Assembly (NCBI GenBank): GCA_037074705.1 | Contig: CM073591.1 | Location: forward strand, 159,630,532-159,694,531 | DNA from: Zhengitettix transpicula | Taxonomy: Eukaryota; Arthropoda; Insecta; Orthoptera; Tetrigidae | Direction of reading: 5' to 3' | DNA: 64,000 bases | In this document: piece by piece, positions 23,040 to 35,080 of the stretch | How positions within the stretch are numbered: the stretch's first letter is position 1 | Layout of the letters: each line of letters begins with the position of its first letter | Program-made: the position numbers and the translations under genes | Notes under the pieces: generated by a model | Database searches by the model: none | The model's input: only the letters and a program-made list of their open reading frames with translations | What the model was told of the DNA's origin: nothing

Positions 23040-23740
23040 AAAAGTCCCACCTCGGTCAGAAAGAGGACCGGACAATGTGGACGCTGTGAATGCTCCGATG
23101 GAGCAATCTCTATGTCGTTCTGCGCGGAAACAAAAATCCTCGCGAACTTAATCAACGACCACTCCACAGTCGTAAGGTTACAGTGTGGTGTGTGGGGTCC
23201 ATATTTTTTTGAAGATGGCCATGTTATTGTAACAGCAAGCTGTAATTGGAATTATGCAATGCTACTGAATTTTTTCCGGCATAAATAGGACGAGCTCTTT
23301 GATGAGCATGGACATGAACAAGTCTGGTTTCAAAAACAAGAGGGTGCAACAACCCACACATTTCGTCGTTCATTTGGCATTATGAGAGAAATGTTTCCTA
23401 GACATGTTATCGCCTTACATGGTGACGTCGTGTGGCCGACGCGCTCCCCAGATTTGACACTTTGCGATTTCTTTCTCTGAGGCTACCTCAATGTCAGGGT
23501 ATACGAACATCGCCCCTTTTGATGCTCTTGAAGTGACAATAATCAAATATGTTGCCGACATTGTGCCCGAGATGATCTGCAAGGTTATGGAAAAAGTCTG
23601 GGAGAGACTCAATCAATGTGTCAACAGTCAAGACCGCCATTTGCGAGATGTTATTTTTAAAACTCGGCAATTTAAAACTTCATTATATGTGATATTCATG
23701 AATAAAATAAGTTTAAACTTTTCTTAGATTGCTTTTTATT
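23040..23740 (+). pseudogene. Transposase C-terminal relic
   Basis: The frame resumes with PPRSERGPDNVDAV, then jumps to HSRKVTVWCGVWGPYFFEDG, so the part carrying the first catalytic Asp is deleted. VWFQKQEGATTHT holds the second acidic position, where QQDGA is usual; here KQEGA means the Asp is lost. WPTRSPDLTLCDFFL is the conserved block before the final acidic residue, followed by a stop. The protein cannot be active. Confidence 0.7.
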
Positions 23741-23780
23741 AAATTCCAATATTGGAGTGATCTTTATGCCACACCCTGTA

Positions 23781-25119
23781 CTGTCTTATCAAATTCCAAT
23801 ATAAGTGTGATTAGTTCGTTGTTTGCCAGGTTCTCCACTGGTATTATTTTGGATATTTTTTTAAAATTACATCCATTTTTATAGATTTTAGCCTTTCCCA
23901 TATCATGACTACTAAAACATCTGAAAATATTATTAATAAAGTTACAATTTCCATGTTTGTTAGGGTTTATGGATATACACTGGCTTGTCTCCGATTGGAA
24001 AATTATGTACATATATTTAATATGCTGCTTTCTCTTGTAACGTCACTCACTAATCTAAGATAAGAAAGTATATTTTAGATATAATATGCGATTATTTTTA
24101 GTTTTGAACATTTATTCACATACAAGATACAACAAATTGAAACGTCCCATAATATCCCCCAAGCAAATGAAAACCCGCTTCACTTTAATTAACAATAATA
24201 ATCGAGCGAGCTCTTTGAAATACTCCAGCAAATAATGTAGTTCCAAACTGACGTTTATAAAGGAAGAGATTAAATTGATGATTCGTTTATTCGTGGCATA
24301 ATCAAAATGACTTACGTGGACAAAAAGGTTTAATTATTGTATCTCCGGGGGAGGTTTTCATATTTAAATGCTGAGCAGAATACATTTCAGTCTGACTGTA
24401 CTGAATTGTAAGTCCAAACAGTGGTTCGGAGTAGAATGGTAGCCAATAAAATGTTTCCCCATTTTCTTTTAGTTTTTCAGAATATAAAAATTTACATTTT
24501 TGCAAAACGAATCGGCGTTCCTTCCTGTTAGTCGAATGTACATTCCAGCAATACAATGCATTCAAACGAGGGCAATACCCATAAAAGGGCACACTTCCTC
24601 CCTGCTGTTAACATTACGCCACGCGTTCTCCAGACCTGGCGCTGTAATTGGACCTCTGGACCAGATTAAAATTACTTTCCGCAGGTATTTATCCGCGGGA
24701 GACCGTAAAAGCCCCTGTTTAGATGCGGAACTGCGGGTTTTTATAAAGGGAGTTAGTTTCTTTACTCCACCCCACATTATATGCTTGCTTTTTCGCGCGG
24801 CTTCTTTGAGTTTGTTATCTCAGCAGTGCGAGTACATGGAATTATTTCGATCATAACAAACATTTAGAATTATTACATTTAACATATTGAAGAAAATATT
24901 TTTCACCTTCTAAATTGTATTTATATACTAATATACAACAGATAAATATGTACCTACATTTATTTTGTTACTAAATCTTCCTGTTTAAATTTCACTCTAA
25001 TTTACGAATTGTTTGGCAGTTAAATCAGTAATTTTTTTAGTCTCAAATCGGTTCACTATCTTGTTTAAGTTTCTAGAGTCTCAATGCAATGCAAATTATA
25101 ATAACAAAAGATGGAGATT
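23781..25119. other. Unassigned stretch with GC-richer segment
   Basis: It contains an 82-codon minus frame (23764-24012) and a 118-codon plus frame (24500-24856) overlapping a GC-richer block (24590-24850). Neither has a domain I recognise. GTTTTTATAAAGGG at 24734 looks like a TATA box, but nothing downstream supports a gene. Confidence 0.3.
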
Positions 25120-25630
25120 GTGAGAGTTCTTCCTGATTGAATCTCCCTGGAGAGTCGGAGACAGCTACCTTCGGAGATGCCTTCTTCTTCTTCCCTCTCT
25201 CTGTTTTTAAACTAAGATTCTGACAAGCCGAGACACTGCGGTCTGTTTAGAGAAGTGAATGCTTCGTGGCCGCAGACATTGTGTACACGGTAAGAGTTAT
25301 CCTCTGTTCCTATTAGAGCAGTCGGGCAACTGCCTCCTAAACTGGTCGAAAGATGTAAGAGGTAATTCTGCAATCTCACAACAAACAACACTATAGGCAT
25401 TGGACAAGTACCAAGAATCTGACCTATCTCATGTAGGATTGGGTTTGTCATGCATATCACTTTGAGGCGAATGCCGAGTAGGATCATTCAACTATAGCCC
25501 GAAGATCGTAGTTAATCCCCGTCTTCAACGCTCTCTTTTCAGCACCACCCTTTTCGAATTCCCTCCAACGCAAATAAAGTAGAGTGCACCACGTGGATGA
25601 CCCTCTAGTAGCAGGAACTGGTAATTACTT
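25120..25630 (+). repeat. Rep-A copy 5, long but diverged
   Basis: Collinear with copy 3 from GGAGACAGCTACCTTCGGAG to CCACGTGGATGACCCTC, about 510 bases, with many substitutions. It is an older insertion. Confidence 0.8.
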
Positions 25631-26415
25631 CGATTTCATGTTTGTTATATTGAAAAAAAATATATTTCAGCATGTAATTTATGGCTAACGAAAACCTATA
25701 ATTCGGCAATTGCGTCACAGATAGTTACGTTAAAAAATTCTGTGCTTTATAACTATGTTATTATTTTGAAATATAAGTTTATAAAATATTGTTGTCATGT
25801 GTGCATTCCTTGCTGAACAGAAAAACTCCGGTTCAATCTGTACATATAAAAACCGTCTCATAAAACCGAACAGTTCAGGAAACATCTAAAATAAAATATG
25901 CCTCAATTAAATTACACAAATCCTTAAATTTTCAAAATAATAATGCAGTTTTTCGACCAATATGAGACAATATTTCATTTATTTACGATAAATTTCGGTA
26001 CGTGTTTGTACCGGTACCAGGTCTTTCCTGCTGATATATTGTACAATAAATAAATAAAATATTGTCTGATATTGGTAAAAAAATCTGCATTATTTTGAAT
26101 ATAAACAGACGTAAAAATACAATCTTTTCAAAATAATGGTTATCTTTTTTTTCCAAGTGGAATTTTCTATTTAACTTGTTAGTAGAAGTTTTTCGAGAGA
26201 AATTAAATCATTATTCTTTCAATAACTTCCTCTAGCCAACTGTCACAAACAAATTGGATGCAAATACTCCGTTGTGTTTCAAACAAAAGACTCCCTCGGT
26301 TACAGTTTCCTAACTTTAACCGTATAGGCTATACCAAAATTCAAAAATATTCATCTTACAGTTCACTAATTACATGAAGTAGTACCAATTAGGAAACAAA
26401 TTAAGTTATAAAATA
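25631..26415. other. AT-rich stretch without gene
   Basis: No gene recognised. 26040-26120 resembles 15655-15730. Confidence 0.5.
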
Positions 26416-26418
26416 AGT

Positions 26419-26441
26419 ACCACACAACGTTTCTGCAATTC
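26419..26441 (-). repeat. GAAACGTTGTG motif, Penelope-type repeat
   Basis: On the minus strand this reads AGAAACGTTGTGTGGTAC. The same GAAACGTTGTG occurs at 43381-43391 and 56797-56807 on the minus strand, there with CTGAAGA about 17 bases upstream. Here the upstream part is replaced by a perfect hairpin. It lies downstream of the GIY-YIG relic on the same strand. Confidence 0.5.
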
Positions 26442-26505
26442 TTGTGTCGTTCTTGCGTTTTTGAATCACCTGAGAAGGTGATTCAAAAACGCAAGAACGA
26501 CACAA
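26442..26505. repeat. Perfect 30-bp inverted repeat, 4-base loop
   Basis: Arms 26442-26471 and 26476-26505 are exact reverse complements around GAGA. Each arm contains GTTCTTGCGTTTTTGAATCA or its complement. Long exact hairpins are rare in decayed AT-rich DNA, so it formed recently or is maintained. Confidence 0.95.
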
Positions 26506-26937
26506 CGCATAAATCAAGTGACGGGCTCAAACGAAACCTATAACCATTTTAAATGTACAGGAAATAGAAAGCACAGTATCAGTTGGTTCGTTAATTGATA
26601 AAAAAAGGTGATAGGAAGAAAATGTTCACCTTACTTAAAAATCCACCCTCGTTGAAAAACTTCAGAAAACAGCAAAAGAGCAAAATGGGCATGGAAAATT
26701 CCCTTTCAAGGAAACATATAGTTCAGTTAATATTCAGTCACGCGGTTGGCTCCACTGGATGTCAGTCAGTAGATTCAGTAATCAGTAGTTTAGCCCTACT
26801 TTTCTTTTATGTTGGTAGCCTATGCGTACAAATTAAATTGACATTCTAATATAAACTACGTAGTTGATTAAAAAACTATAAACATTCACAGTGCTACATT
26901 TTCGTGAGTAGGTGTCCCTAATATGAAAAAATTCTGA
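26506..26937. other. Stretch without recognised gene
   Basis: An 84-codon frame (26595-26849) shows no domain. It may be part of the Penelope-type element that ends at the hairpin. Confidence 0.35.
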
Positions 26938-27210
26938 TTAAATTCTGGAATAGTACCTGGTGTAAACATCTAAAATCTTAGCTTTTTGACAGTTAAATGA
27001 ATGTTTTGAACTGATTATATTTCTGTAGACTACAGATTGTATATCAATTGGAAGTTCGATATTTGAATTTTGGTTTTTGATTCGGGTATTAAGTGATTTT
27101 TCTGTTTTCCCTATATAGCAGAAATTACAATTAGAGGAAACTACAAAATGTTTGCTTGAGGATTCTTTTATCAAGAATGAAAGAGTATTAGTAGATCTGT
27201 AAATTATGGA
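26938..27210 (-). pseudogene. GIY-YIG endonuclease relic (Penelope-like element)
   Basis: The minus frame reads SSNCNFCYIGKTEKSLNTRI, then KHSFNCQKAKILDVY. A Tyr-Ile-Gly followed by a Thr/Ser-Leu-x-x-Arg helix is the core of the GIY-YIG nuclease that Penelope-like retroelements carry at the C terminus of their reverse transcriptase and use to nick target DNA. The conserved Arg and a late His-Ser-Phe are visible; the usual central His region is degraded. No reverse transcriptase is recognisable upstream. It is a fragment. Confidence 0.6.
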
Positions 27211-27479
27211 TATTTGATTTTCTTAAAAAAATTGGTTCATCTTAAGAAGCAAAAATTTGTAAAAGTGAAAAAAGATAAAAATTGTGATTTAGGTGATTGA
27301 AAGCAAGTAGCAGCAGGGTATATGTCGATTGAGTTCTAAACTCGTTCGGATTTCCATTTTCACTGGATTGAGTAACTCAGTAAACATTGTTCACAAAAAT
27401 TAAAGTGTTCATTAGATATGTATTAATTATTTTCATAAATTTAAATAAATGTTTCATTACGTGACTGTTTTATAATCTC
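27211..27479. other. Short AT-rich gap
   Basis: No gene recognised; it separates the GIY-YIG relic from the LINE relic. Confidence 0.5.
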
Positions 27480-29560
27480 AGTGTAGCTAAAAGCAATACT
27501 GTGTTACATTTTTATTCCATTCTAACTCAGCTTCATGTCTAGAGGATGAATACTATATAAAATCCTTAATCTAGTTTGGAGAGTTTCAATACTGTCACTA
27601 TCCCCGTTTCAGTAAGGGGAAACAATCAACTAAATTTTTGCGGAACATTTTAAAATGTAAAGGTTAATTAATTAGCTAGAATGATGTTACAATTAAAGTA
27701 GGCTTCGAGAACTACTAATTTTGTGACTCATTCAGATAAAATTTATTATTTTCAGAGTTTGTGTACATTTGTCAAATTTATTTTTGTTTGTTTGTTTCTA
27801 GAGATCTTGAGATTAGTACCATTTGCTGTACATTCCTTGTAATAACGGTACACTCTAAGCCTTCTCATTTTCTCTCGTACCAGGGTGGCCGGGAATCCAA
27901 ATCAATTTAATATCCAAACACTCATTAGTTAATTCAATAAGAAGTTTCTTAATTAAAAATATAATGAAGTTCTCGTTGTTGTATTAGTTTAAAGGTAACG
28001 TTGTCAGAACAATCAAGAGAATCTGTGAAAATCGGAAATTGTATAGTGTCATTGACTTGATTGTTATTTTTAAAATATTGGATATGATTTAAAGCAAATA
28101 GTATTTGAGAATTGATAATGAATTTTGCATCTTACTATTATCGAGGTTGTTAATTAAACGACCTGCTCAAACATAATTGAAATGGTCTATAAAAATACGA
28201 CCACTATTGTTAATTACAGTTATAAAGAGATTTAACATGTTTGTATTATTTACATTCTGGTTTAAGTGGAGATTATCCAAGAAAATATTTTAACAGTTTT
28301 AATGAATTATCATGTACGTTACCTCAAGCAAACACTAAATAAGTGGAAGGTAATCCATAATGTATTGATTTTTCTTCACTTGCAATTATTAATTATATAT
28401 GTACATCAAATAAATTAGAAATAACCAAGAAGGAAAAAGTGGACATATTCCTGTAGAAAATATTGTACCACAGTTTAAATAAAATAATAACACCAAATAT
28501 TTGTTGTTTTAATTATAGAAGAATGTGGAATTGTCCTCATATATTTTTCAAAACTCATTGATCAAGTACCGAATTGTTAATGCATCAATTATAATATTAG
28601 GCGATTTGTATTTGAGATAAACAACTCCTTAATTAGTAGTTACTAAGTCAAGAATCTAAGAACTTTATATCCCATATAAAACAGCTGAAAATTCATATTA
28701 AAATTAACCTTTAACCCTGCCAATATATATATAAGTTCATAGATACAATATATCCATTCGTTACAATTATTTAATAGAAGCATTCGTCATTCTTCTTCGA
28801 CATATTCATCTGATTTGAGGCTGAAGGCCTAAGATCTTTTCTTTGGGCTGTGTGGAGTATTATAGAAAAAGGAATCTGTACTATTTATATTTAAATAGCC
28901 ATAATATATTTAAAAGTCGTAAAGGTTATTTAGTGTCGCTCACTTCTAAAAAAATTGTCCTGCGTAAACTTCCATTTCAGAATATGTAAGACCTGTTCAG
29001 TGTATACTTCAGTTACACCTGACTACTAAATATTTATCTTTCGCTAATAAATAATAGCTATTAAATTTCAATTATTGTGAATAAATATCAAACAGATTCA
29101 CTGTGAAAATAATGTGAGTTTGGGCAATTGAAATATTATTTCATTCATTCTTTATTTCATATCCACCCGACTATAATCCAATGTATAAAAATCTAATACT
29201 ATCGCCAGCGAAACCAATTATTTTAGTCTTTTTATCACATAGAATATATGTGTTAAAAAATATTTTTCGCAATTTTATGAAATTTTAAATTCTTTTGAGT
29301 AATTTTAAGGACCTCATTTTTAATAATAATGTCAGTCAACAAATTAATGTTGACATTATCATAAGTGGACTCGATATCTAATATAATAATATCAATAGGG
29401 TTCGCGAGTAGCTTAAAACTGCATTATTTTTAATATTATTAAAATCGTATTTTGCATAAAAGAATTGTAATAATAATATTTCAGCATTCATATATCCAGG
29501 ATGAAGGCAATTTTTTAAACATTTTACGTCCGTTTAATTAGATTCTCATTTTAAGTAATG
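27480..29560 (-). pseudogene. Degenerate LINE with RT and RNase H traces
   Basis: On the minus strand, DIIILDIESTYDNVNI (within 29305-29397) matches the first catalytic block of LINE reverse transcriptases (D....YDNV), and KTIIGFAG-like residues follow near 29220. Far downstream, LIWIPGHPGTRENEKA (27858-27905) is the hallmark C-terminal motif of the RNase H domain found in I-group and some Jockey-related LINEs; the preceding ~150 bases fit the RNase H helices. No YxDD box survives and the frame is broken throughout. An old copy of about 2 kb lacking its 5' half. Confidence 0.65.
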
Positions 29561-31062
29561 AATTAACGTTTGTTTTCATAACGAAATAAGCACTGACATT
29601 TTCCATTATGAGTTACTAATAATATACTGTAGGACGTTAAAAATTAATGGTAATGACAAGAATTTCCTACAAATAATTGCAAGCTAATTACAGAGTTCCA
29701 ATTACAATACCGATGACGAATGTGTATAATTAATCCTTAATTACCAACTGAATTGTTTTGTTAAATTGAATAGGTATTTCTTAATTCAACAAACATGATT
29801 TATAACTAAGGAACTAATCTTAAAATACAATAAATACTTATCCGGACAGCATCAATTCATCTCAAAGACAAATTATCTTATATAATTGGATGGGGAATAA
29901 AGGTAATTTTTAAGTTAAATATTTATTATATATGCGTAAGATCATTCTTTTCTCTACGACTCAATTTAATTTACACGCTTTAACGCTTTTTTGAGTTACA
30001 GTACTACTATGCATCAACTGGCTTATTTCAATGATACGTTTTATTTGAGATTTTGCGAAGATTATCTTTCGAAGAAAAGCCTGTATTATGTTTTTTTCCA
30101 ATTTAATACTTCTCTCTTCCTCTCTACTGTACACTAGCTTAATAAAAAGGCCATTTATGAAATTCACCGTTAATACGGTTGAGAATTGACAAGAAAGATC
30201 TGTTTTATTTCAATAACAATTTTTTTCTTTCCGTTATTGAAAATCCTGGCGTCTATAAAATGAGAGTCTGAAAAAGTGTCTCTTCAATTTATCGCTACAT
30301 CGCCCGAGACGAATGGCGTTCATTTGTTACCGCAAAGCCAGAATCTTCTGCTCGAAGTTTCCGTAGTCCGGCACGAGATGTGACTTGATTTTTATATCCG
30401 CACCCCCCCACATGTAACAGATAAGCCAACCATTAATAACAGCAGCCAACATAGATCTCTCGGCCATGCGAGTCAGCGATATTCTGATAGTGCCTGTACG
30501 AATTAATGAACGTGTCTTGTCCGTGCTGTGCTGAAAAACTTACCACCGTGTGGCCAGATGTCTCGTTATAATCAGAAAGCCCTCGAGATATTTCCGCCTT
30601 CAACAATATAATTTCGAACGAATACATTATTTGGTAGGGCCCTTTTATCTCATGGCTAATAGAATCCGTAGATCCAGTTACAGTGTGTGCAGGATATTTT
30701 CAATGCTCACCTAAATATTATAAACGAATAAACCCACTCACACGAAGGAAATGCAACTATTAAATGCAACCCCAAAATTGTAGAAATCAAAGAAGGAAAC
30801 CAAATTTATAATTGATTACTGCATAAAACATGTTTGCATAATAAAAGAAGTCAACATAATTTTTCCATCAAGAGTGCCAATAGTTGCACTTGATGCAGTT
30901 TTTATCGTGTTTTCATATATGTTCGGAATTTCTCCACCACGACAGGTTTTTTTTATTTAAATCTTTTAAAATAAACGTATTTTTCATCCATTGTCCCTTG
31001 ATTTTATGAAAGAGTCATATGAAAACTATAAACTTATATTGAAAAAGCTTCAATATGCAGTG
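29561..31062. other. AT-rich stretch without gene
   Basis: Frames of 68 codons (minus, 29961) and 64 codons (minus, 30433) show no domain. A GC-richer patch at 30290-30480 matches no repeat here. Confidence 0.45.
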
Positions 31063-31196
31063 TACGAGGGTTGTTCGATTAGTCTCGTAAATTTTTATGA
31101 ACGAGCGGGACATTATTTACTTTCGCGGAATTGTTGGTAAACATTATTCTTTCAAAGATATTCCTAAAAGTTTTTAACAGATGTCAGTCGTAGTCG

Positions 31197-31488
31197 TAGA
31201 CGAGGTACGGAGAAGGGAATGCTGCATCCTCACAGAAAATCCCTCTCTCGCCATCGTAAAGGCGTGGGACAAGTACCTAATGCCCGACCTACCTGATGCA
31301 GGTTTCTAGGGTTTGTCCTGCATCACTTTTAGGCGAATGCCTTAAACTACAGCCCGGGGGACCTACTTAACCCTTGGCTACCTTCCTGTACATTTCCGCA
31401 TCCCCCCTTTCAAATCCCTTCCTATGCTATTGAAGGTGAGTTGCCACCACGTGGATCACCCTCATGTAGCCAGTTACTCTAAAAATAA
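31197..31488 (+). repeat. Rep-A copy 6 inside mariner
   Basis: It starts at GAGGTACGGAGAAGGGAATG and runs to CCCTCATGTAGCCAGTTACT with a short A-rich end. Mariner sequence flanks it on both sides, so Rep-A moved after this mariner had inserted. Confidence 0.85.
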
Positions 31489-31489
31489 T

Positions 31490-32400
31490 CCAAACCGAAT
31501 TGGACGAAGTTTATGAGGACTCTGCTATAGCATTGAAGACAATCTACTTCTGGATTAATGAGTTTAAACGAGTTCGCAGAAACAGAAGCTCCAGTCACCA
31601 ATTTGAGGACACCATTCAAGAAAATATCGAAAAAATTCACAATATCTCAGACTAAAAGTGTGAGAGGTAGCTTATGCCGTAGGATTCTCAACTGAACGAG
31701 TGCATTTCATTCTCCATGAAAAACTGGCCACAAAAAATCTTTGCGTGCGTTGGGTTCCGCGACAGTAAAATTGGACCATAAACGGATTTGGAAAAACTTT
31801 TCAACATAGAATCTAACATGTCTACAGGACTATTTGTGCTGATTAGTAACCATCGATGAAATTTGGATCCATCACTACACTCCCGAGACCAAAAATAACC
31901 AATAAAAACAATGGTAAAAAACTAGTGTAAGTGCACTGAAAAAGGCACTGTTTTGTCAAGTGGAAAGATGATGGTCACTACCTTATGGGATTCACAATGT
32001 ATAGGTATAAGTGTGGATGTCTAGGAGAAAGGCACAAAATTACTGGGCTCTATTATGATGCTCTGTTGCATCGTTTGAAACGAGTGCTGATTGAGAAACG
32101 TTTCACGTTTGGCGGGAAAGAAAGTGCTGTTCATCAGGACACTGCGCCAATGCACACAGTAGCTGGCTCAATGGCGAAAGTACACGAGTTGAGATTCGAA
32201 TTGATTTCTCATCCACCATATTCAACAGTCCTAACATCAAGTGACTTCTTCTTCTTACAGAACATTTGACTAGGTGGGAAGAAATTTTCAACAAGTGAAG
32301 AAGTGATCGAGGCCGTGACGACGTATTTTGCAGTTTGCCAAAACCTATTTTGTGATGAGTTAAAAAAATTGTAATCTCGCATTTCGCTGGGCCAAGTGTA
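31490..32400 (+). pseudogene. Mariner transposase relic
   Basis: Pieces in shifting frames read VYEDSAIALKTIYFWINEFK (recognition helix region), LVTIDEIWIHHYTPETKNN (first catalytic Asp block, usually VDETWIHYYTPE), VHQDTAPMHT (second Asp block, usually HQDNAPVH) and YSTVLTSSDFFFLQN (third Asp block, usually YSPDLAPSDYFLF). The order and spacing fit a DD34D mariner. Numerous stops and frameshifts mean no protein is made. Confidence 0.85.
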
Positions 32401-32687
32401 TAAGCCAAGGAGACTATGTTGAGAAATAAAGTAAGTTTTCTAAAAATAATTTATTTTTGTTACATTATTACCAGACTTATTAAACAATGAAATATTTGTA
32501 GTGATTGGTAGTAATTGCACATATTCTGGGTCTGTTGCTAGTACTGTTGTTTTTTGAAACACTAGGATAATGGAGATAAAAATACATTACATAAAAAAAG
32601 AATGGCCAAAACGAAAATAATTTCTGGACAAAAAATGTGAAGCATGTGTAATCCTAAAAAGGATGTAAAATTCTCATTTCTTTAGTT

Positions 32688-32790
32688 ATAGGCTGCTTGA
32701 GGGTCTTCCACGTGGTGGTCTATTCCCTTTTCAGGAATTATAAACAACAGAAATGGGACATGCGGAAGGGAGCGTAAGTACCAATGCTTT
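32688..32790 (-). repeat. Rep-A copy 7, very diverged
   Basis: GGCTGCTTGAGGGTCTTCCA, CGTGGTGG and GACATGCGGAAGGGAG are recognisable as the minus-strand 3' end. Poorly preserved. Confidence 0.5.
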
Positions 32791-34799
32791 TAGCAAGGGC
32801 ACCCGGACTACAGTTTAAAGGCCCTACCCTGCAATTAACCTGAATAGTATTCAGATAAATGACGAGAGAAACTTACATCATATTGATCGAGTTTTCAATA
32901 ATTATCCTACGCTCTTTCAGTGACTGAAGAAGTTCTCATATAAAACGGAGAACACCCAACAATTGATAATGATTGGGTTGGGGAAGGGTGTTACTACAGT
33001 TCTAAGGATCTCGGCTGGGCGTTACTCATACTGTGAAAACTGCTGGTTCATGATTCTCTCGGCAGGAGCAGGTTGTCGGTTCCCCGACCCTCGAACAATA
33101 AAACCTCTGGCAACAAGACTTCGAGTAACGACAACGAACGCAAGTCAGTATCAGCAACTTCTGCACGTCCCAGCATTAAAAAACACCCGCACCTCAGGGG
33201 CCTTGAACCGATATTAAAAATATCAAAAGGTCTGTTGCATTCTGGCTGGCCCAGAATCGGTCCTTGTGCTGAAGGGACCGTTTTCCTAGGCTAGAGTTTC
33301 CAAAGACTATAAAACAGACCTGCGATTGTAACAAAAACAGAGTATTATCAGGAGAGTCACCACAAAAACATGCTTTCCCGACTAAATGTAATTACCATAA
33401 TAATCAGCGTGTTATGACTTAACGGTTATAATATAACTTTTTCAAATATAAAACCCTAAGTAAGTTTATATGTATTACTACATGCAGTAACATGAAATGT
33501 CTTTGTAATCCGTTAATTGCCGCTAGTCAGTGAAGTGACTAGTTTCATCAACTCTTTACGGAAGATTTGAAAATTTTTCTCTGAGTGATGCAGTTTGTGC
33601 ATTTACTCGATGAGTTTCTACTTATATATTTCGGACAATTGTCAGTCTGGAAAATTTCACTCTTAATTCTATGATCCTGACGACAGGTATAAACACTTTT
33701 CCGGGCCCTATTCCTTCAGAAGATTAATTGTAGTTTCTGGTGAAAGAGAGAATTATTTTAGAAGTTAATTGTAATTTCTGGTGAAAGAGAGAATTGTTTT
33801 ATTTGTACTTTCCCTGTTAAAATGTGGATATTAAATTCTACTCGTACTTGCCACGTAGGCCAACTGCGGGTTACAAGATGATTCAACCGTCCCACTGGGT
33901 ACAGACGCTGGCTGTCTCCTCTCCTCTTCTATACATACGTGAAACTTGATCAGTCCTAGTCCTTGAATAAATTTTGGCTTAATATTACACACATTAAATA
34001 TTAATAAATATTAATTATGAAATATTCTTACCCTAACCGTGATTACATTAATTACTAGACCACGTTGACTCAATCTTACTCGTTTAATAGCGCTTTATGC
34101 AATTTCTAAAATAAAACCTGGCTCCAGGAATTATATCATTTTCACAAAGTATAATATTTTTCGTCATTTGAAATTAATTGTCTTGTAACAAGCCAATGAC
34201 TGAGATTCATCACACCATTACTAAGTCTCGAAACCAGTAAACATTTTACGGAATGAGTCTACTTATTTCCCCTTTTATGTTAACGTTAGATTCTTTGTAA
34301 AATATTTAGCCTCTTAAAATGTACAAGTGCATACATTTTCATATTAACTTTAGCCAGTGATCAAGAAGTGGTCATTTTCGAACCAAAAAACTTAAAGTTA
34401 AGCAAAATATTTACCTTTAATATTGTCGGTTAATGTTACAACACAATTTCTCTTTAAAATATATCGTTGGTTTACGTTAATATATTACTCTTAAAAATAG
34501 TATCCGCATGATTTAATCGAAACGCCTTAAAAAAAGTAGAAATGTGAACAATTTGAAGGAAGCGATTTATATTGTTTGCACTTCATAAATTGTTACAGCG
34601 AACATTATTTGGGAAATTCAACTCAAATTTACTGTGTATTTCTGCTATATAACTTTACAATAAAAACCAGATAAGGTATGTGAATTTTAGATTTGTGAAA
34701 TTGTGTGAAAAGTCAGACACTCTGTAACCAGACGGGCTATTTTCTGTCCTTAGGACCTTAGTCATATTTTTTTCTTCTAAGTTAGCATATATTCATCCA
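32791..34799. other. Unassigned stretch
   Basis: Overlapping frames of 84 and 73 codons (32963-33294) lie in a GC-richer block with low-complexity Ser/Asn/Lys content in one frame. No domain is recognised; a decayed element is as likely as anything else. A ~42-bp tandem pair (GAAG..TTAATTGTA(G/A)TTTCTGG) sits at 33719-33802. The rest is AT-rich. Confidence 0.35.
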
Positions 34800-35080
34800 T
34801 ATATTCAAAGTTGTAAGTCTGTATAATTAATATTATAACTAAATTAATCAAAATCTGTAAATTTGTATTATTTATTTAACTATGTTTTGGTCAATTTACT
34901 TTTATAATTTATCGTGTAAATCTTGCATATTTAGGTATATTACCTGAAAAAGTCAGAAAATTGAGGACTAAACGTTATATTGAATTGATTTTTTTTGTTT
35001 TAATTAATTGTTACCTTTTTATGACGTGTTGGTTGTGTTATTTATTAAATGATAATTTTCAGAATATATTAAATATTAAA
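34800..35080 (+). repeat. Penelope-type terminal repeat candidate, copy 1
   Basis: Homologous over about 270 bases to 57300-57580 (shared TTATTTAACTATGTTTT, GTCAATTTA, and CCTGAAAAAGTC or its variant). The core CTGAAAA-AGTC...GGAC-(G/T)AAAC, with GTC able to pair with GAC, follows the stem II layout of a hammerhead ribozyme, in degraded form. Confidence 0.45.

Larger units (their letters stand above)
21793..23778 (+). mobile_element. DDE transposon with TIRs and TA duplication, interrupted
   Basis: The ends are matching inverted repeats: CAAGGTGCGGCATAAAGATC at 21793 and, on the minus strand from 23778, CAGGGTGTGGCATAAAGATC. Both are flanked by TA, the target duplication of IS630/Tc1/mariner-type elements. 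A LINE fragment (about 22110-23030) sits inside, and the transposase is also internally deleted. A related relic with the same right end lies at 2.7-3.7 kb, so this family has at least two copies here. Confidence 0.8.
31063..32490 (+). mobile_element. Mariner transposon relic with nested Rep-A
   Basis: The left end TTGTTCGATTAGTCTCGTAA (31071-31090) matches the complement of the right end, TTGTTTAATAAGTCTGGTAA (32487 downward), at about 16 of 20 positions. The transposase relic is 31490-32400 and a Rep-A copy occupies 31197-31488. The outer few bases of each end do not align cleanly, so boundaries are approximate. Confidence 0.7.

Noticed and set aside
24734..24747. TATA-like box GTTTTTATAAAGGG as a host promoter
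   Set aside because: No initiator, no downstream frame with a known domain and no splice sites nearby. AT-rich DNA gives such strings by chance.
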